A stretch of 64,000 nucleotides of DNA, taken from Acestrorhynchus altus. Taxonomy: Eukaryota; Chordata; Actinopteri; Characiformes; Acestrorhynchidae. Where the stretch lies: contig CM067506.1 in assembly GCA_034509495.1 (NCBI GenBank), positions 16,627,528 to 16,691,527 on the forward strand. The letters run 5' to 3'. The notes beneath the pieces were generated by a model. The model worked only from the letters and a program-made list of their open reading frames with translations, made no database searches and had not been told where the DNA came from. The position numbers were made by a program, and so were the translations under genes. Positions 1-42,979 of the stretch are shown here, one piece after another (position 1 is the stretch's first letter; each line of letters opens with the position of its first letter).

Positions 1-440
1 TTCAGTCTTGCGGGAAACGCGTCCCAATCAGCGCGAAAAATACTCACTCCGGATTGGTCGGCGGCAGCGGCACAATTCACCCGGCTTTTTCAAACGCGGT
101 CTCACTCCTCCTGCTCCTGCCGCCGCTCAGCATCCTCACAAACCCGCAGACAGGGGGGCAGGCGGCGCGGCTGCTGCCCGCGGCGAACAAACTCGCTTCT
201 GGAGCCGCTTGTTTTGTTTTTTTTCGGGGAAAAGTCGTCGCTCGGGGGAACCGGGCCTGCACGAATCAGCCCCGCGGGCCCACGTGACGTCCTACGACAG
301 AGGGCGGGCCTATTCCCCGGGTTGCCAGTTGTTTCTCCTTCCACACGGTTTACATACTACGTGCAGGAGCGTGGACGGCAGCGCAGTCTTCCCCAATATA
401 CATCCGCTTGTTTCATGTTAGGACGAGGAAACGCGTTTGT
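1..440. promoter_or_regulatory. CpG-rich promoter-like segment at window start
   Basis: This stretch is much richer in G+C and CpG than the next 2 kb, as vertebrate promoters are. Visible sites are an E2F-like GCGGGAAA (about 10-17), a CCAAT box (about 25-29), an inverted CCAAT (ATTGG, about 54-58), and CACGTGACGTC at 281-291, which overlaps an E-box and a CRE half-site. On the minus strand a donor-like GTGAGTA lies near 47. In mammals LETM1 lies head to head with NSD2, so this could be the promoter and first untranslated exon of a minus-strand neighbour running out of the window. That is inference; no coding exon of such a gene is visible. It could also be a distal letm1 promoter. Confidence 0.55.
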
Positions 441-1305
441 TTGAACCAGTCGCCTCCGTTTGAAAAAGTCGCCAAGAAATGTTGTTTTGTAATAGAAAAG
501 GACACAAAACTCCAGCGCAATCTGGCAACCCGAAATAAGCGCGCCAGAGTCCTAGAATGGCATTCCTGTAGGCGTTGTTTTGAAGCGCTGGTACTCAAAT
601 CCTTCAGCACTAACAGAACACATTATTAAAGATCTGCTACAGTTTATTGAATATACTGTCCTGAAAACGAGGCTCTAGTCTGAAATGAGTTTCCTGAGCT
701 AGATGAAAGCTCTAATTAGGCTGTACTGTACACAATATATCTAGAGTAAACCATGCTGATCTCATAAGTCTGTTTATGGCCTGTAAACTGTGACACTTAT
801 TAAAATTAAGCAAAGTTACGTATTCAATTTAACTTCTTTTGTGTTCCTAACACTATATTCCTCATGTGGATGAACTGGCTGCCATGCAACTTAACAGTAG
901 TTAAGAGTTTCTTTATGTTTGTGGAAAAGTAATGAAACAGGCTTTTAAGAGGATATCAGAGTATACCTGCCCCAAGGAATGCAGTGTTACATAAACGGAG
1001 TTGGATGAGCTTTTTCATAGCCTTCCTTTTCTCTGAGGTATATTGTGAGTTCAGCAGACTTCTGAAGTTGTGTCATCGTGGTGTATTTGGCATCACTCTC
1101 AAGAATCTGTGCCCTTTTCCCTAGCTAACTAGTGCACTACTTTGGAGTTCCTCCATTTTGGAGTGCATGAACGTGCCGAACTTTTGTGCACTATAACAAT
1201 CTTTCAATACATTGTAAAAAGTAGTGTACAAAATATGTACCCTATTGTCAGTGAAATATAAGGCAAAGTCAATTGTTTTCCTGTGGGAAACACAAACAGT
1301 GTTAT

Positions 1306-1308
<3 letters not shown>
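440..1308. other. Non-coding stretch, nothing recognised
   Basis: CpG density falls off quickly after about 600. The rest is ordinary A+T-rich sequence. Short open frames here have no recognisable motif. Confidence 0.5.

Positions 1309-1357
<49 letters not shown>
1309..1357. repeat. (CA)n microsatellite
   Basis: An uninterrupted CA run of about 48 bases. The open frames across it encode only alternating Cys-Val or Thr-His and are not genes. Confidence 0.97.
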
Positions 1358-1360
<3 letters not shown>

Positions 1361-1429
1361 TTACTATGGGATGTTCCAGTTGTTCTGTGTGCTTTTAAAA
1401 GTGCTGGTTGCCATTAAGGCTTCTGTAAT

Positions 1430-2592
1430 ATGTGCTAGATGCCATTTGATCTGTAACGATGGGGTTAACGAAAAGCCTGCTTGAAAAGAAATGTTTTCAA
1501 TTTAGATCTGAAGACAGAGAGTGTGTCTGAGTCCCCAACAGTAGCAGGAAGGTTATTCCAGAGTTGGTTGGCTTTATAAGAGAATGCTTGCCCCCCTGCA
1601 GTGTTCTTTCTAATTCAAGGGATTAGTAGTAGGCCACATCTTGTGAGTGAAGTTAACACAAAGGGGTTGTCTGATTTAAGAAATTCTTAAAGATATTGTG
1701 GGGCTAAGCCATTAAGCGACTTGTATGTTAGAATCAGTATTTTATAGATGATGTGGAATTTAATAGGTAGCCAATGAAGAGATGAGAGAACACGACTTAA
1801 TGTGATCAAATATCTAAGCCTTGGTGAGAATTCTAGCACCTGCTAATAGGACAAATTGGAGCTTGTGCAATGATTTTCCTGAACTACCAGTCAGAAGGAC
1901 ATTGCAATAATCCAGCCTTGAGGTTATGAAGACAGGCAAACTACCTCAGCATCATTATGGGAAAGTGCTTTATGCAGTGTGGCAGTATTATGTAAATGAA
2001 ATAAGCCAGTTTTAACTATGTTACTGATGTGAACATAAAAATGTGTCAAACACAACCCCTAGGTATTTTACAGTAGAACTGGGTATAATTGAAAAACCAT
2101 ATAGATTAATAGCAATATTAGTTATATTGGGCCCCACCATTAACCTCTGTTATTTTCAGAATTTAGTAAGAGAAAGTTGTGAGTCACTCAGTTTTTAATT
2201 TCTTTAGGACAGTTTGTGATTCTACTGAGACAATGATCCTCATTTGGTTTAGCTGATATGTAAAGCTGGGTGTCATCAGCATAACAATGAAATTGTTAAT
2301 CAATACCATGCTTTCAGATTACTCTACCAATTGGCAGCATGTAAAGGGAGAACAGTAATGGACCAGCACATCAGGATGGACCCCTGAAGAGCACCATATT
2401 TCACTATGGTGAGATGAAAGTGTTCATATTATTAACATTAAATCATTGATGGTGGTCAGTCAGATAAGTCTAAACCAGTTAAGGGCTGATCCTTTAATGC
2501 CTACATGATTTTCTATCCTATCAAGCAAGATAGAGTGATCAGTAGTCTCAAATGTGGCACTAAGATCCAACAGAACTAGAATAACATTGCAA
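1430..2592 (-). mobile_element. L2-type LINE 3' fragment, antisense, decayed
   Basis: Read on the minus strand, 1470-1620 gives the conserved C-terminal end of L2-type reverse transcriptases: a WNNLPA box followed by SDTLSVFRSKLKTFLF. The segment upstream on the minus strand, to about 2590, reads as degraded RT core with stops and frameshifts. This is a 5'-truncated dead copy. It abuts the minisatellite that begins near 2595. The family call rests on the C-terminal motif; the exact subfamily cannot be told. Confidence 0.75.
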
Positions 2593-2594
2593 TA

Positions 2595-3584
2595 AGATGT
2601 GCCAGTTGGTGTACCACCTGCTGTGAGGTGTGCCAGTTGTGTTGGTTGTTATGCCAGCTGCTGTAAGATGTGTAAGGTGTGCTGGTTGCTTTTAGATGTG
2701 CCGGTTGCTATGCTGATTACTTTTAGATGTGCCAGTTGGTGTGCTGGTTGTGGTAAGATGTGCAGGTTGGTGTGCTGGTTGCTTTCAGATGTGCTGGTTG
2801 GTGTGCCAGTTGCTTTTAGATGTGCTGGTTGCTTTTAGATGTGCCGGTTAGTGTGCCAGCTGCTTTTAGATGTGCTGGTTGGTGTGGTGGTTGCTTTTAG
2901 ATGTGCTGGTAGGTATGGCGGTTGCTTTAAATGTGCCAGTTGGTGTGGCAGTTGCTTTTAGATGTGCCAGTTATTGTGCCGGCTGCTTTTAGATGTGCCG
3001 GGTTGGTGTGCTGGCTGCTGTAAAATGTGCCGGTTGTGTGTCGGCTGCTGTAAGATGTGCTAGTTGGTGTGCCGGCTGCTATAAAATGTGCTAGTTGGTG
3101 TGCCGACTGCTGTAAAATGTGCCGGTTGGTGTGCCGGCTGCTTTTAGATGTGCCGGTTGGTGTGCCGGATGCTGTAAAATGTGTCGGCTTCTGTAAAATG
3201 TGCTGGCTGCTGTGAAATGTGCCGATTGGTGTGCCAGCTGCTTTTAAACATGCAGGTTGGTGAGCCGGTTGCTGTGAAATGTGCCGGCTGGTGTGCCGGC
3301 TGCTTTTAGATGTGCTGGTTGGTGTGGTGACTGCTGTAAAATCTGCTGGTTGGTATGCCGGCTGATGTAAAATGTGTCGGTTGGTGTGCCAGCTGCTATA
3401 AGATGTGTCAGTTGGTGTGCCGGCTGCTTTAAGATGTGTCTGTTGGTGTGCCGGCTGCTTTTAGATGTGTCGGTTGGTGTGCCGGCTGCTTTTAGATGTG
3501 TCGTTTGCTTTTAGGTTGTATGAGAGACCTAAGTTGCAGGTTAGTGTGCCGGCTGCTGTAAAATGTGCCGGTTGGTATGCCGGC

Positions 3585-3585
<1 letters not shown>
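2595..3585. repeat. 31-bp minisatellite, about 32 copies
   Basis: The array repeats a 31-base unit. A typical unit reads TGTGCCGGTTGGTG followed by TGCCGGCTGCTTTTAGA. Matching blocks at 3121 and 3152 fix the period at 31. Units differ mainly by G/A changes and by TTTTA versus TGTAAA in the tail, so the array is old enough to have diverged. Each unit contains two similar halves (TGTGCCGGTTGG and TGTGCCGGCTGC). Because 31 is not a multiple of three, the frame rotates and the open frames are accidental. The array ends about 110 bases before the letm1 promoter region. Confidence 0.95.

Positions 3586-3651
<66 letters not shown>
3583..3651. repeat. (CA)n microsatellite beside letm1 promoter
   Basis: A CA run of about 68 bases directly follows the last minisatellite unit and precedes the CpG-rich letm1 5' region. 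Confidence 0.97.
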
Positions 3652-3684
3652 CCTCGCTCACTCACTCCCTCTGCTGGCTGTCTG

Positions 3685-3903
3685 GCGCTCACAGGAAGGC
3701 GGAAGTGCTGAAGGCCCTGTGGTCTGTAGTGCCGACAGTCGGTAACTCGTCGGTCGGATCAGAGCAGGACAGGCGGACATGGCAGACCGGGTTCAGGACT
3801 GTGACTCCTGTAGTTAGATTGTAAACCGTCCAGGGACTGATCACAACACTCTACCTGACCGTGTATGCTGTATCAGCGTGGGGCTGATCTTCCTCCTCAC
3901 AGG
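3685..3903 (+). promoter_or_regulatory. letm1: Probable letm1 promoter and 5' UTR
   Basis: CpG frequency rises again from about 3690 to 4110 around the first coding exon. GCGGAAGTG at 3699-3707 matches the ETS/GABP (NRF-2) core common in promoters of nuclear genes for mitochondrial proteins, which fits LETM1. No TATA box is seen. A pyrimidine-rich tract ending in CAG at 3900-3902, just before the start codon, resembles a splice acceptor, so the 5' UTR may be split, with its first exon here or further upstream. The transcription start cannot be placed from sequence alone. Confidence 0.5.
3779..3817 (+). CDS. Possible upstream ORF, 12 codons
   Basis: ATG GCA to TAG reads 12 codons (MADRVQDCDSCS) in the presumed letm1 5' UTR. 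The ATG has G at -3 and G at +4, a fair initiation context. If this DNA is in the mRNA, the frame would be met before the letm1 start at 3904 and could dampen translation. It is out of the transcript if the acceptor-like site at 3902 is used with an exon further upstream. Confidence 0.25.
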   Translation: MADRVQDCDSCS

Positions 3904-35403
<31,500 letters not shown>

Positions 35404-36000
35404 GCCCGACACCTGGGGTACAGTGGGAAAGGATCACTGGAGCTACTGGTGCTGAAGCCCCAGGTTTTGTACTTGAAAAAAAGAAGCAAAACTAAGTGAT
35501 GAAAGAAACTTCCATTTCACCCCCTGACACCCCCCCCCCCCCCCCCATCAGCTGGCAGTGATGTCGGTATCCTGTGAGCTGTGTCACTTATTATTTTCCC
35601 GCACCATCCTCCTCCTCATCATTCCACTGCCATCATTCAGATTCATTTATCTTCGTGTGGTTTTATTGAAACCAGCTTTTGTTCAATTCACAGCTCAGTT
35701 ATATAACATAATTCAGTGAATGTAGCTTGGGGGACCTGTCTTATTTGTCCATCATATTTGTCCAGTTAGCAGTGAAGAGAAAGGCTGTTTTTTTGCCTCA
35801 ATACCCAGATGCTGCTGACTGACTGAGCTTTCCAGGCCAACTCCTAGACTGAGTTTGTCTTGGCTGCATATATTCAATGAGCTTTTTTTGTTATTACTTG
35901 ATTGTGGCCTTGAGTGAACAAAATCCCCCTTATTCCTAATAATCCCAGTATTATAACATCTAGTTCATATAGATTAAATGTTGCACAATAGAAAGCCCTT
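35404..36000 (+). other. letm1: Probable letm1 3' UTR
   Basis: Sequence after the stop includes a C run at about 35530-35547. No AATAAA is seen near; ATTAAA at 35973-35978 is a possible weaker poly(A) signal, but the true end cannot be fixed. Confidence 0.5.
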
Positions 36001-36136
36001 CCCTGAGCTATCTTTATCTGCTGCATCTGTATCATGCTGTTGATTGTGACAGAGAATCATTTTGATGCATTTCTAAATACCAGTGAGCTGTTGTTTCAGC
36101 ATATGCACTGGTTTTGAAGAGTCCTACAGGAAAATG

Positions 36137-36173
36137 TAGGGCTGGGCAATATGGACAAAAATTCATATTCTGA

Positions 36174-36204
<31 letters not shown>

Positions 36205-36390
36205 GCAATGGCGCTATACAATATAGGATATAATGAAAAAATGTGGACACCCCATGATGTCAAATGTCATAAATATTTTAATAAGACATCTAAAAACTTT
36301 AAAACTCTATAAATGATATCCCCTCAGCCCACATCGGGCTCTGTTTATATCTCGATTTTAATATAAATATTGATATATTGCCCAGCCCTA
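36137..36390. mobile_element. 254-bp MITE with inverted ends, complete
   Basis: TAGGGCTGGGCAATAT at the left pairs with ATATTGCCCAGCCCTA at the right. Flanks AGGAAAATG and AGGAAATG look like an 8-9-base target duplication, which suggests the hAT superfamily. The middle is A+T-rich with a (TA) and T run. Incomplete relatives lie at 22.7-22.98 and 27.6-27.8 kb. Confidence 0.85.
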
Positions 36391-36592
36391 AGGAAATGTG
36401 TCATAATTATTTTCTATAGCAACTAACTGTATGCTACTTTTGTACTAGCTAGAGTTTATGTTGTAAAAAATGGTTAAAAACAGGGTTCTCTTTTCAACCC
36501 TAGAGTCCTTGTGGTTCTGTATTTAAGGAGTGCACTTAGCCTTGGAAACATAGCGGCCATAGCTTCTTGTTTTGCTGGGCTAGTGACTGCCA

Positions 36593-37620
<1,028 letters not shown>

Positions 37621-37624
37621 CCTA

Positions 37625-37695
37625 CACTATTAAAAATGAAGGTGCTCCAAAGGGTTCTTTGGGTGAGGGTTTAGATGCTATTGGTTCCATAAACT
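37625..37695. repeat. Dispersed repeat scrap
   Basis: AATGAAGGTGCTCCAAAGGG, TTCTTTGGG and ATTGGTTCCATAAACTACCA resemble one arm of a known class of fish palindromic repeat (ggttcttca / agaaccat). Only one arm is visible. Confidence 0.4.
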
Positions 37696-37784
37696 ACCAT
37701 TTTTAAAAACTAAAAATTATACTTTACATCAGCTTACTTTTTACCCTTAAATGGGTGCATGATATTGGACAAAGCTCACACTCA

Positions 37785-37789
<5 letters not shown>

Positions 37790-37866
<77 letters not shown>

Positions 37867-37888
37867 CTCACACACACACACACACATA
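37790..37888. repeat. (CA)n microsatellite
   Basis: About 95 bases of CA with single-base breaks near 37850 and 37868. Confidence 0.97.
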
Positions 37889-38165
37889 TCACCAGAAGTC
37901 AGAAGCAACCCTGATTCAACTCACCTGTTAATTGTTAGTTTTAGTAAGTCTGTCAGAGCAGGGTAATCAGCAGCCTGTGCTAGACTCTGTCCTCGTGGCA
38001 TAGCTCAGAGAACCCTTCGTAGAACCTTTGTTTTTGCAAGTGTGTGGTGTGCACATGTAAGACATGTAGCATTGCAGAATAGGAGAATGACAGCTGTAGA
38101 AGCAAGGGTAAGAACCCTGGGGGCTTAGCCACTGTGTGCAGTTCAGTCCAAAGCCTGAGCTCATT

Positions 38166-38645
38166 TAAAGGGGAATTCCACCTGTTGTTCAAAAGTCATG
38201 CATAGGTCAGTTGTGAAGCTAGAAAAGGTAAGTTATTGTGGTTTGATATGAAATCCTTCCTTCCATGTATCCTTCCATGGAAACTCCCCAAGGCACAATT
38301 GTTCACAGTGGTGTTGATGGGAACCAGATGTTTGAAGAGTTTAACACCTCTAAATGCTACTTCACTGAAAGTGATTGTGAAAGGTTACGTTGTTGAGGTT
38401 ATGACACATTGTTTTAATGATAGTTAGACCTGAAATGTATCAAATATTGCATCACATCACATTGTACAGAGAAAATGGTCTCCAAGTCCATTTTCCAGAT
38501 TCCAGACTACATTACATTGTAGTACGTACCGTTCACACATGAATATTCACTACACATAGTCAGTGCACCTCTCTATAGTGGACCATGTCAAATCAAACCA
38601 CTCTGAATGGCTGAATTTTGGAAAACCAGTGGTATTCCCCTTTCA
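38166..38645. mobile_element. 480-bp inverted-repeat element
   Basis: AAAGGGGAATTCCACC near 38167 pairs with GGTATTCCCCTTT near 38631, and TGTTGTTCAAAAG pairs with TTTTGGAAAACCA. Paired termini without a transposase frame point to a MITE. The superfamily is not evident. Confidence 0.7.
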
Positions 38646-38649
38646 GATG

Positions 38650-39800
38650 ATGACTCTAAAGTACATGGTAACTGACTTGGCGTTGCTCAGATAGGGATAT
38701 TGTTCTGTACTCTTAATTTTGGAAACGTTGTACCATAGTTTCGAAACTGGAAACATATTGTTCAATTCCTATATTTGCTCCCTATTTGAATTATTAATGA
38801 TTAATGTTGCAGAGCTAGATAAGCTACATAATGTCGTAGACTGAAGTCACCCATCCTTAGAGAAAGCGAAGACATGTTGAGGAATCCCTAAAGGAGTTGG
38901 TGCTGTACTGAGATTTCAACTGACAGCGTTACACTTAGAGAGCTCTAAGGGCCACCGTAATTGTGTAAAAGCAATTACAAATCCACTGTACAGCACATGA
39001 AGTAGTATTTGACTGCCTGTTTTTTCTGCATTTTCTGAAATATATTTTGACAATTAAGTCAAGCCAAATGAGCAGATTTGAATAAGTTAAAATTCAACGT
39101 CTGATGTCTTGTGCAAAAGTAATTGGCCCAACTGCTCCATCTGATCTACCACCTGCTGAAAACCTGTGCCCTCAATACTTCTTCATGTCTCTGTATGGTC
39201 ATGACTCTACCAACACACATTGGATTGGCTCTTAATGGTTTAATTTCGATGCATTTTTCTTTTGAGTTCACCAAATGTTTGAAATGAAATGAGGGTTGTA
39301 CCTGATGTTATTTATTTATATCTTAATTATTTATACCTAAGGGAGTAACATGCAAAATGTATTACATTTGAAAATCATCCAAATATTAGAATGATATTCA
39401 GTGTTTTTTTTTTTTGTTTTTTATTAATGCTTTTTATTTTGCTCAGAATAATTCAGATGTTCAAGTTAAAGATTCAAACTCATTTTAATTCTCTAAATAT
39501 GGAGTAATATTGAATAATACAATAATATTGAATAAAATAAGGTTAAATTGTTCTTGCAAAGTTGTGTACCTTTTCTTTTTTCACATCATCTTGCACAATC
39601 CCCATCACCCATCCATATTCCATTTTTGTGTCTCCTTACTTGATGTTTTTCCGTTTGGTTTTCCACCGCTCTGCTGCATGGAATTGACCTCTTAATGCCA
39701 TTTGCTGTCCTGCTTTAGTGGAATCTGACTAGTTTCTCCACACTTTCTCTTATTAGAATAAGCTGCATGCTGCTCTGCATGCTCTACAGGTGAAGATCCA
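38650..39800. other. Intergenic, nothing recognised
   Basis: A+T-rich with a T run near 39404; no feature. Confidence 0.4.
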
Positions 39801-39839
39801 GAAACCCATAGCACCCTGTTAGTACTTTCCCCTCATGAC

Positions 39840-40010
39840 ATACGATGTTGTCACTAGAAGGGTGAAGACAAGCACATGCTTCCTCGGATGCATGTGAAGC
39901 CATCCACCGCCACTTCTTGAACTGCTGCTATTACATCATTGCTGGGCAGCGCCGGGTTCCCAGCTCTGAAACAGCAGCTAAACGATGCCTGAGAGGTTCT
40001 TCAAACACCT
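39840..40010 (+). mobile_element. Dispersed SINE-like repeat
   Basis: AGGGTGAAGACAAGCACATG, GGATGCATGTGAAGCCATCC, CTTGAACTGCTGCT and CATCATTGCTGGGCAG define a family with other copies at 61760-61985 (same strand) and 58320-58600 (opposite strand), and part at 19.34 kb. Confidence 0.7.
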
Positions 40011-40239
40011 GATTCAATCTCAGTTTACACACCTTAAGGACTATACCAGCATTTTACAACCTTGTCTGTTTCTGCCACATCTCCCCATGGTTGATTGCCA
40101 CATGTGAACAAAGAACTAAAGAAACTGTACAAAAATCTGTATACGTAAGCACACTTAGAGGTTATTCATTTGCTCAGTAGCTTGTATCATAAGTGGGTTT
40201 TCAGGTTTGTTTGTTTATGGTTTTCCGTGGAATGTTGAA

Positions 40240-40620
40240 ATGAATGTTTGTGGACACCTAATGAACGCATTCAGCTGCTTGCACCCACTCATAACACAGA
40301 TGTGCAAATGCATACACAGTTTTTTTTAATCCCTGGAGAAAAGAACTGTCAGTAGAATATCACCATGCCTAATGCCAGGCATGAGCTACAGGGGTATATG
40401 TTCCCCCCAAGCGTTGAATTGTGACACAGTAAATCATTGTTATCTGCAATGATGGTGCTTCATCCGACACATAAGTTGGGGAGTTAAGGTTGAGGTGTGA
40501 TCATCCAGTGTTCCTGACATCACAAATGCTCTTGGTGCTGAATGCTCTTTGGCGCCCTTGAATTCAGAAGAAACAATAAAACAGTAGGTGTCCCAATACT
40601 TTTGTCAATTTAGTGTATAT
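40240..40620. mobile_element. 'TGTCCAAATG' family copy
   Basis: Runs from TGTTTGTGGACACCTAATGA to AGGTGTCCCAATACTTTTGT. The ends are an inverted GGACACC/GGTGTCC pair. Inner blocks CATTCAGCTGCTTGCACCCA and GATGTGCAAATGCATACACA match the 48.7 kb copy. Confidence 0.7.
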
Positions 40621-40984
40621 TCATGTGGCAGACAGCAATTAAGTTGTATAATGCTGGATTGTTCTTTTAAACTGGGTGTGTTTAAAGCATAAAACAGCTG
40701 TAGTACTGGCTGCTCTGGGGGCAGAACTGGTGGAGGGCTACCCCAAGCCCTAGTGCTTGTTAATCTTGACTGGGCCTTTGATTTTTTTTCTCATTGGCAC
40801 TGTTTTGGAAAAAGCCAGCAAAACTGATACTGAACTTTTTTTTTTTTCATCTTACAAACTATGAACAATGTTGGCACATCTTTTGAGAAGGTGTGTCTTA
40901 AGGAGAACAACTTGAAAACAAAAGAAAAAATATGAATGAAATAATGAACACCCAGTTCAGGGGTGTGCAGTTGGCTGGGTGGGT

Positions 40985-41250
40985 TACAGATCGGCTTGGT
41001 CATGTGTTGTTACTAGAACCTACTTGGGCTTCCAAAATGGGGCCTTTGTTGCACAGCCCACCTACGTCTCCATGGGTCTCATCTAGTCCCCATGTGCAGT
41101 GTGCAGCTAAGATGGGGCCCACTGTTGGTCATATCAAGGAGCCTGGTGGACTTCCATATGTGGGGCCAATATGGAACTAATGGACAAAACGCTCTCATCC
41201 CTAAATGGGTTACCCATACAGGCCCTACATGGACATGTGATCTGCGCAGG
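40985..41250. repeat. Degenerate tandem repeat, 'ATGGGGCC' type
   Basis: ATGGGGCC, ATGGGTC and CCCCATGTG/CCTACATGGACATG blocks recur at irregular spacing. The overlapping open frames have no protein family motif. Confidence 0.45.
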
Positions 41251-41254
41251 CTTC

Positions 41255-42160
41255 TGATGATGCACTGTTCCAGTTTTGAAGAGGAGAAGACTTCGCTAGG
41301 GAATTAGAGTATAGGGACTGATAATCAGGAGAATATATTCTATAAGATGAGTCACTGGTGGATTGAATGGGCAAATAGAACATAATCAAACAGGAAAGGC
41401 CTTTTAAGATTATAAAACATTTTAAATCAATCAGATTTTAAACACACCTGGGTGTAAATTTCCAAAAGTCCAGTTTGAAGATTAATTCCCAAACCCTTAA
41501 AAGTGAGGGTAGTGTGTTATATTGGTAAGGTGCTGGATATGAAAGATTATGATGCACATCCTATGTAAACATCTACCCCTAATTTGGCCATGAGCTAATA
41601 TGACTGTATTTAACAGTCCTTAACGGTGTAATTAAATATTTGGTACAAGGAGTATTTTTGTAAGGAGGAAATCACTGTGGGTAGCAATATGTGTAAATGA
41701 TTATGTAAGTGTTTATTACAGTAGTCTGTTCACCCATTCAATATTTGGTTCAATTTCAAGAATTCGAGTTCTGGGGTTTCAGTAAAGCCATATTAATTGA
41801 TTAGCAACCAAAGCAAATTGAGAGAACAGAAGGCAACGTTGACTAAGTTCCTGTGTTGAATTACAGTGCTAAGCCAGACACTAGTCTTTTGCAGCTTCAG
41901 CCACTACAGGAGTAAGAAATAGCTTGGCCAGCAGGGGGTGCTAGGACATAAAACACAAAACACATGACGCAGCTTGACATTGAAATTTCGACCAAGCCAC
42001 TTCACCCCTTACTGTCACCAGGAATGCTTTTAAAAGCCGAGTAAAACACACTGCTTTACAGATTCTTTACTGCTTTAACAAATGATCAGTATTGCAGAGT
42101 TAACAAGCCATGAGCTGCCAAACCAGGCAGGCCTGTCTACTGGTCAAAATCATAACCTCA
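41255..42160. other. Intergenic, nothing recognised
   Basis: No feature stands out. Confidence 0.4.
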
Positions 42161-42167
42161 GCCTGGG

Positions 42168-42490
42168 TCAGGGGTGGGGAACTGAGGCCCGGAGTCCAGC
42201 ACAGTTTGCTTCAGCACACCAAGTGCACCTGGAAATTAATAGATGAGTTGAATCAGGTGTGCTTGGAGGAAGCACAAAACAGTGCAGGAATCTGTAAAAC
42301 CTGCAGCCACACCAGCCATTTTCTGACCCAGTTTGACACCCATGCTCTAATTCATGGGTGGGCAATGGGGGGCCAGATTCCTGCACTGTTTGCTGGTTTT
42401 CTTGCTCTAATATTAAACTTGGCAATTAACAGGTGAGTTAAATCAGATGTGTTGGAGCAGGAAATTGGAACACTGCAGGAATTACAACCC
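42168..42490. repeat. Two tandem copies of a palindromic fish repeat
   Basis: GGGGTGGGGAACTGAGGCCC to ACAGTGCAGGAATC (42168-42294) is followed by GGGTGGGCAATGGGGGGCCA to ACACTGCAGGAATTAC (42356-42487). Both have GGCAATTAA/GAAATTAAT, GGTGAGTTAAATCAG and TGTTGGAGCAGGAAA blocks. The related single copies are at 53.03 and 63.45 kb. Confidence 0.7.
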
Positions 42491-42814
42491 TATATGTATA
42501 TATATATATATATAGTTACTTTAAGTCTCAAGCCATTGACCATTGGACAGGAAAATGGAAAACCTGTGCAGGCTTCATACACTGCAAATAATACTTTTTG
42601 GCAAGTGCAAAGGCATTGCCAAAAACATGTAGGCATTGTTGTGTGATGTAAATATGTCTATCTGCTACAGCTAACCCTAACCCTAACCACATTAGTCTTT
42701 AGAGAGATTCTTTTTAAAACAACTGTTAATTATGCAATTTACAGTTAGTAGGGAAAAAAACTATTTAAACACTGGAAACTTCAAAAAACACCCACAGATT
42801 ATACCCTAATTATA

Positions 42815-42975
42815 TATGGGGCAGCTGTGGTGGTTAGGGAACCAGCCTTGTGATTGGAAGGTTGTCGGTTTGATTCCCTGAACTGGCAGGATATGACTTA
42901 ATTACATGTATAATCACTGCCCTCTGGTGTGTGTATGAATGTGTGTATGTGAGGACAAAGTGGGTTTATATGCAT
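42815..42975 (+). mobile_element. tRNA-derived SINE, 5' part
   Basis: GTGGTGGTTAGGGAACCAGC carries the A-box region. GGTTTGATTCC at 42867-42877 is the B box, followed by CTGAACTGGCAGGATATGAC. The body is shorter than in the 48 and 59 kb copies. Confidence 0.85.
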
Positions 42976-42979
42976 GTTT

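Noticed and set aside
8..444. Several overlapping open frames of 60-137 codons at the window start
   Set aside because: They overlap on both strands in a CpG-rich block where stops are rare, and none has a family motif or codon bias that agrees between frames.
2599..2838. 79-codon open frame, Cys/Val-rich
   Set aside because: It is the 31-bp minisatellite read through; the frame rotates with each unit, so no protein is selected.
2595..3585. CRISPR-like array
   Set aside because: Units are contiguous with no unique spacers, and the DNA is plainly vertebrate.
35965..35985. Definite letm1 poly(A) signal
   Set aside because: Only a weak ATTAAA is present; without transcript data the site cannot be claimed.
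42668..42690. Interstitial telomere repeat (CCCTAA)
   Set aside because: Only about two to three units; similarly short at 4998 and 43911. Too short to mean a fusion point.
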